Below are positions 60,808 to 64,000 of a stretch of DNA of 64,000 nt, piece by piece (the stretch's first letter is position 1; each line of letters opens with the position of its first letter). The stretch lies in the NCBI RefSeq assembly GCF_016595505.1, contig NZ_JAENIL010000025.1, positions 45,683 through 109,682 of the forward strand, given 5' to 3'. Below the pieces are notes generated by a model that saw only the letters and a program-made list of their open reading frames with translations, had not been told where the DNA came from and made no database searches. A program made the position numbers and the translations under genes. The DNA comes from Pelagicoccus mobilis (GTDB lineage: Bacteria > Verrucomicrobiota > Verrucomicrobiia > Opitutales > Opitutaceae).

Positions 60808-62334
60808 ATGTCTACGAAATTAGCGATCAACCTGCATAAGCTCGCCCGCTTCACCAATACCGCCATCCCCATCCTCGCTACGATTTTCTTCCTAGCCGGC
60901 AGGTACATATCCTTCTACTACCACTTCCTCACCGTCCCCCTGCTCGGGCTTCTTCTCGTCAACCTCTATTACCTCTTCGGACAGAAGAACCACTCACTGC
61001 TGAGAAACTTCGGCATCCTTGGCCAAGGCCGATACATGCTCGAAAGTCTAGGACCAGAACTCCGACAGTATCTGTTTTCCGGAGACACCGAAGAACGCCC
61101 CTTCAATCGAACCGAGCGAGGCGAGGTCTACCGCAAAGCCAACAACGTAGACTCCGCCGCATCCTTCGGCTCCCAAAACAACTTCGACGCCACCGAGATA
61201 AAGCTGCGACACTCCCTCTTCCCCATTTCCCGAGGAGACGTAGAGCCCTACCGGATGACCTTCGGCGAAGAGAGAGGTATCCAAAACGCCTATACGCTCA
61301 CCGTCCCCATCATCATCAGCGGCATGAGCTACGGAGCCCTAGGCAAACGCGCCGTTCGCTCGCTCGCCCGAGGCATCGCCCAAACCGGAGGCCTCATGAA
61401 TACCGGAGAAGGAGGCTACCCCAAATACCACCTGATGGAGAACTGCGACCTCGCCTTCCAAATCGGAACCGCCAAATTCGGAGTCAGAAATCGAGACGGC
61501 ACCCTAAACGACCAGCTGCTCGCCGAACTCGCCGCCAAAGAGCAAATCAAAATGATCGAGCTCAAGCTCAGCCAAGGAGCAAAACCCGGCAAAGGCGGCA
61601 TGCTCCCCAAAGAGAAGATCACCCAGGAGATATCCGAGCTCCGCGGCGTACCGATGGGAAGGGATATCGTCTCCCCCACCCACCATGCCGAATGCCAAGA
61701 CTATCCCAGCACCATCGCCTTCATTCGACGCATTCAGGAAATCTCCCAACTCCCTGTCGGCATCAAACTCTGCATCGGCGACCCCAGGCAATTTTTCGAG
61801 CTCGTCGGCGAGATGAAACGTCAAGACGCCTTCCCCGATTTCATCACCATCGACGGAGCCGAAGGCGGCACCGGAGCCGCCCCCAAAGCCTTCCTCGATC
61901 GAGTCGGCATGCCACTCTTCCCCGCCCTTAAATCCGCCAACGACATTCTGCTCGCCGCAGGCGTCCGCCAACGCGTCAAAATAATCGCCTCCGGCAAACT
62001 AATCAGCCCCGGCTCCCAAATCATCGCCTTTTGCCTCGGAGCCAACGCGGTCGCAACCGCTCGAGGATTCATGCTTTCCATCGGCTGCATTCAGGCCTTG
62101 CAATGCGGCAGCAATACCTGCCCCGTCGGCATCACCACCCACGACCCAGACCTGGAGCGCGGAATAAACATCCCCGACAAAGCTCTCAGAGTGGCAAACT
62201 ACATCCACAGTCTCGAACACGATCTCGACGAGCTTCTCTGCTCCGCCGGAGCCAGAACCGTTAGCGACCTCACCTTCGATCACCTCTACATTCCCAACGA
62301 ATCTGCCCTCTATCCCTTCGCCAACCACAGCTAA
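60808..62334 (+). CDS. Membrane-anchored FMN-binding glutamate synthase domain protein
   Basis: The 508-residue protein has two N-terminal membrane helices (about 16-34 and 37-56) and a glutamate synthase central/FMN TIM-barrel domain. Recognisable motifs are ISGMSYGALGKRAVRSLA, MNTGEGGYPKYH, KPGKGGMLPKEKI, DGAEGGTGAAP and the Cys cluster CIQALQCGSNTCPVGITT that binds an iron-sulphur centre in GltB. The glutaminase domain is missing. Such stand-alone proteins are common in bacteria but their reaction is unproven. It is followed 5 bp later by a DoxX-like gene, so both may act at the membrane. Confidence 0.9.
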   Translation: MSTKLAINLHKLARFTNTAIPILATIFFLAGRYISFYYHFLTVPLLGLLLVNLYYLFGQKNHSLLRNFGILGQGRYMLESLGPELRQYLFSGDTEERPFNRTERGEVYRKANNVDSAASFGSQNNFDATEIKLRHSLFPISRGDVEPYRMTFGEERGIQNAYTLTVPIIISGMSYGALGKRAVRSLARGIAQTGGLMNTGEGGYPKYHLMENCDLAFQIGTAKFGVRNRDGTLNDQLLAELAAKEQIKMIELKLSQGAKPGKGGMLPKEKITQEISELRGVPMGRDIVSPTHHAECQDYPSTIAFIRRIQEISQLPVGIKLCIGDPRQFFELVGEMKRQDAFPDFITIDGAEGGTGAAPKAFLDRVGMPLFPALKSANDILLAAGVRQRVKIIASGKLISPGSQIIAFCLGANAVATARGFMLSIGCIQALQCGSNTCPVGITTHDPDLERGINIPDKALRVANYIHSLEHDLDELLCSAGARTVSDLTFDHLYIPNESALYPFANHS

Positions 62335-62339
62335 TCCAC

Positions 62340-62765
62340 ATGACTATCCCTAAACTCAAAATAATCTCCTGGATCACCCAAATCGTCGCCGTCGTGATCA
62401 TGGGGCAAACCCTCTTCTTCAAATTCTCCGCTCACCCAGAATCCGTGCAGCTCTTCAGCGAGCTCGGAATGGAGCCCAAAGGGCGTTTGCTAATCGGAGC
62501 GCTCGAGCTCGTGGCCTGCATTCTCCTGCTTATCCCTTCTAGTATAGTATATGGAGCGCTTCTAGGGGCTTGCCTAATGGCTGGAGCGGTCATTGGCCAC
62601 ATCACAGAACTCGGATGGGAGGGGCCGCGAGGCGAACTCGGAATGCTCGCCATCGTCACCCTCATCTGCTGCGGAATCACAATCGTCATTCGTCACCGAG
62701 AACTTCCCCTCCTCAAAGCGATCCACAGCGACACTCCTACCGAACGCGGTCGTCGCAAACGCTAA
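62340..62765 (+). CDS. DoxX-like integral membrane protein
   Basis: The 141-residue protein has four membrane helices in the DoxX/DoxD arrangement, with LFFKFSAHPESVQLFSELGME between the first two helices and GALELVACILLLIPS in the second. Its function is not established; DoxX proteins have been linked to redox or membrane oxidoreductase partners. It begins 5 bp after the glutamate-synthase-domain gene and is surely co-transcribed. The C terminus is basic (TERGRRKR). Confidence 0.85.
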   Translation: MTIPKLKIISWITQIVAVVIMGQTLFFKFSAHPESVQLFSELGMEPKGRLLIGALELVACILLLIPSSIVYGALLGACLMAGAVIGHITELGWEGPRGELGMLAIVTLICCGITIVIRHRELPLLKAIHSDTPTERGRRKR

Positions 62766-62932
62766 CCCCTCCGGAACAAAGCCCCCAAACGGTGGTCTGT
62801 TACTCTATTCTAGACAAAAAGCACTCCCGAACAGCAAGTTTTCCCTAGAACTGATCTAGCGAAAACCCTCAACTTTAGAAAAAACTTCAAAAAAGTTGAA
62901 TGCTTTCAGAAAACGTGCGTCTACCAACAACG

Positions 62933-63739
62933 ATGCCGGACAACCGAGGTAAATTTACTTTAGAAGAGCTCATGCGTGCGAAACGCAACGAGCGACCGGA
63001 GCCCGAATTCTGGGTCCGTTTTGAACGCGAACTTAAGACGAAACAAAAACTGCTCATCCAAAAGCAGCTCGTCAGCGAGTCTCGCCTCAAATCACCACTC
63101 TCCGCCAGACTCTTCAAAGTCGGCACCTTCACCGCCACCTGCGGCATCGCAGCCGTCGCGGTCTACTTAGGCATCCAAACGCCCATCGGCGATGCCGAAC
63201 TCGCGCAAACCGAAGTAAGCGCTCCACTTGGCGCCGCCGAAGAGCCCACCTTTACGGTCGCCGTAGCCGAACAACCTCAGATCCAAGAGGTCGGTTTGAA
63301 GGAATTTTCCACCCTAGCCCGTCCAAACGCCCCTCGCGTCGTGGTACACCAGTCTGGTCTAGTCGCTCAAACGCCGACGCCAACCCAGCTCACCGCGATC
63401 GAGACCCTGGCCTCGCTAGAGAAAACCATCCGTGCAAATCGCGCGAGTGGACCAACTTCTACACCAGCTTACCAATTCCTCAGCTCAAACGGTCTCTTTG
63501 ACACTGAACTCGTAAGCCTCGACGAAGCCGACCAAGAAGTCGAAGGGGTCTGGGATTTCGAAAATGCTTACATGCTGGGAAAATACGCGGATCCCCTCAC
63601 AGGAACGCTTCCCGCCTCTCACTCGAACAGAAGCGTGTACGACATTCACCACGTGAGCTTCTCCCAAATCGACGAAGCCCTTACTGGACAAGTCAGAAGC
63701 AGCAATCGCTCCCTCGACGCCCTAACGGTCCGCTTCTAA
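62933..63739 (+). CDS. Hypothetical single-span membrane protein
   Basis: The best start is the ATG at 62933 (MPDNRGKFTLEELMRAKRNERP), giving 268 residues; an ATG at 62900 is also in frame. A basic, helical N-terminal region of about 60 residues (RPEPEFWVRFERELKTKQK) precedes one membrane helix (about 62-80, VGTFTATCGIAAVAVYLG) and a long C-terminal region of low complexity with no recognised domain. The layout resembles anti-sigma or regulatory membrane proteins, but this is only an analogy. A terminator follows. Confidence 0.7.
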   Translation: MPDNRGKFTLEELMRAKRNERPEPEFWVRFERELKTKQKLLIQKQLVSESRLKSPLSARLFKVGTFTATCGIAAVAVYLGIQTPIGDAELAQTEVSAPLGAAEEPTFTVAVAEQPQIQEVGLKEFSTLARPNAPRVVVHQSGLVAQTPTPTQLTAIETLASLEKTIRANRASGPTSTPAYQFLSSNGLFDTELVSLDEADQEVEGVWDFENAYMLGKYADPLTGTLPASHSNRSVYDIHHVSFSQIDEALTGQVRSSNRSLDALTVRF

Positions 63740-63762
63740 TAAAAGAGACAAAACAATTTCAC

Positions 63763-63792
63763 AAAGACGCTCAAAACCAGGGCGTCTTTTTT
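63763..63792 (+). terminator. Intrinsic terminator after the last forward gene
   Basis: AAAGACGC (63763-63770) pairs with GCGTCTTT (63782-63789) around an 11-nt loop and runs into six T (63787-63792). It lies 24 bp past the stop codon of the hypothetical membrane protein gene. Confidence 0.85.
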
Positions 63793-63793
63793 C

Positions 63794-64000
63794 GTGCCCC
63801 AGTATCTCCGCTTCGCTCCATCAAACCCCTTCGGGGTTCTTCATCCCTTTTCTCAAGGGAAAGCGTCGTGCCACTTCTTCGTTCTTCATTCTGAACTCTT
63901 CGTTGAGAAGTGGCAGCCCGACAGGGATTGGCTTCGAGACTCCGTCTCTTCGGTCCTGCGGACTCACGCTTCGCGTGCCCCATCTCCGCTTCGCTCCGTC
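63794..64000. repeat. Intergenic repeat-rich region running off the window edge
   Basis: The segment GTGCCCCAGTATCTCCGC with CTTCGCTCCA (63794-63820) recurs in shortened form, GTGCCCCATCTCCGCTTCGC with TCCGTC, at 63975-64000. Between them are an inverted repeat GCCACTTCT/AGAAGTGGC (63870-63878 and 63906-63914) and several short CTTCG-centred palindromes. No credible gene is seen. It may be part of a dispersed repeat that continues past the window. Confidence 0.5.

Noticed and set aside
63771..63983. Reverse frame of 70 codons at the right edge
   Set aside because: It overlaps a terminator and repeat-rich sequence, and its product is Arg/Glu-rich without domain.

Overview
The window looks like chromosomal DNA of a Verrucomicrobium of the class Opitutae (Puniceicoccales or Pelagicoccus-like). 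I infer this from the gene content and not from any search: an Alternative Complex III operon, a complete general secretion pathway in the verrucomicrobial gene order, a TIGR04138 (Minf_1886-type) protein, a DUF4202 protein and paired GH2 beta-mannosidase-like enzymes. No rRNA, tRNA, CRISPR array or intact transposase was found. About a dozen start codons that I inspected lack a clear Shine-Dalgarno sequence.

Layout. 0-2.6 kb: a cytosolic phosphorelay cluster (REC-HisKA protein cut by the window edge, a REC plus degenerate kinase, and an Hpt protein). 2.7-5.6 kb: fabG-acpP-fabF-ndk operon, ended by a terminator. 5.7-10.1 kb: forward housekeeping genes (RsuA/RluB-family pseudouridine synthase, a secreted unknown, folD, a soluble REC-kinase, proC). 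10.2-21.4 kb: one reverse operon with a small membrane protein, actABCDEF (Alternative Complex III), a second small membrane protein, and a ccoN/ccoO/ccoP-like module. 21.5-23.5 kb: a LolCD-type ABC exporter. 23.6-34.4 kb: type II secretion operon gspGHIJKLMD-X-EF, with a MITE-like palindromic element directly in front of gspG. 34.8-37.4 kb: yceH, scpA, two small genes and trxA. 37.5-44 kb: sugar:cation symporter, beta-mannosidase, DUF4202 protein and a PhoD-like protein. 44-52.2 kb: M16 peptidase, TIGR04138 protein, RND efflux pair and mogA. 52.2-64 kb: hybrid sensor kinase, glycerol facilitator, beta-hydroxyacid dehydrogenase, class II aldolase, second GH2 enzyme, membrane-anchored glutamate-synthase-domain protein, DoxX protein and an unknown.

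The most striking feature is the respiratory operon. The CcoN-like subunit (11549-13027) aligns over its length with cbb3 oxidase subunit I, but all six histidines that bind low-spin haem, high-spin haem and CuB are replaced. The adjacent CcoO- and CcoP-like proteins keep their c-haem motifs. This suggests that a haem-copper oxidase scaffold has become a non-oxygen-reducing part of, or partner to, Alternative Complex III. Menaquinol would be oxidised by ActC/ActF/ActB, with electrons leaving through five c haems in ActA, one in ActE and one each in the CcoO/CcoP-like proteins towards an oxidase encoded elsewhere.

Other points: two more apparent pseudoenzymes (a sensor kinase without its His and ATP-binding residues, and a PhoD-like phosphatase without its metal ligands), and a dispersed family of REP-like hairpins carrying the 5' GTAG/GGAG tetranucleotide typical of RAYT-mobilised REPs, in single and head-to-head arrangements at six intergenic loci.
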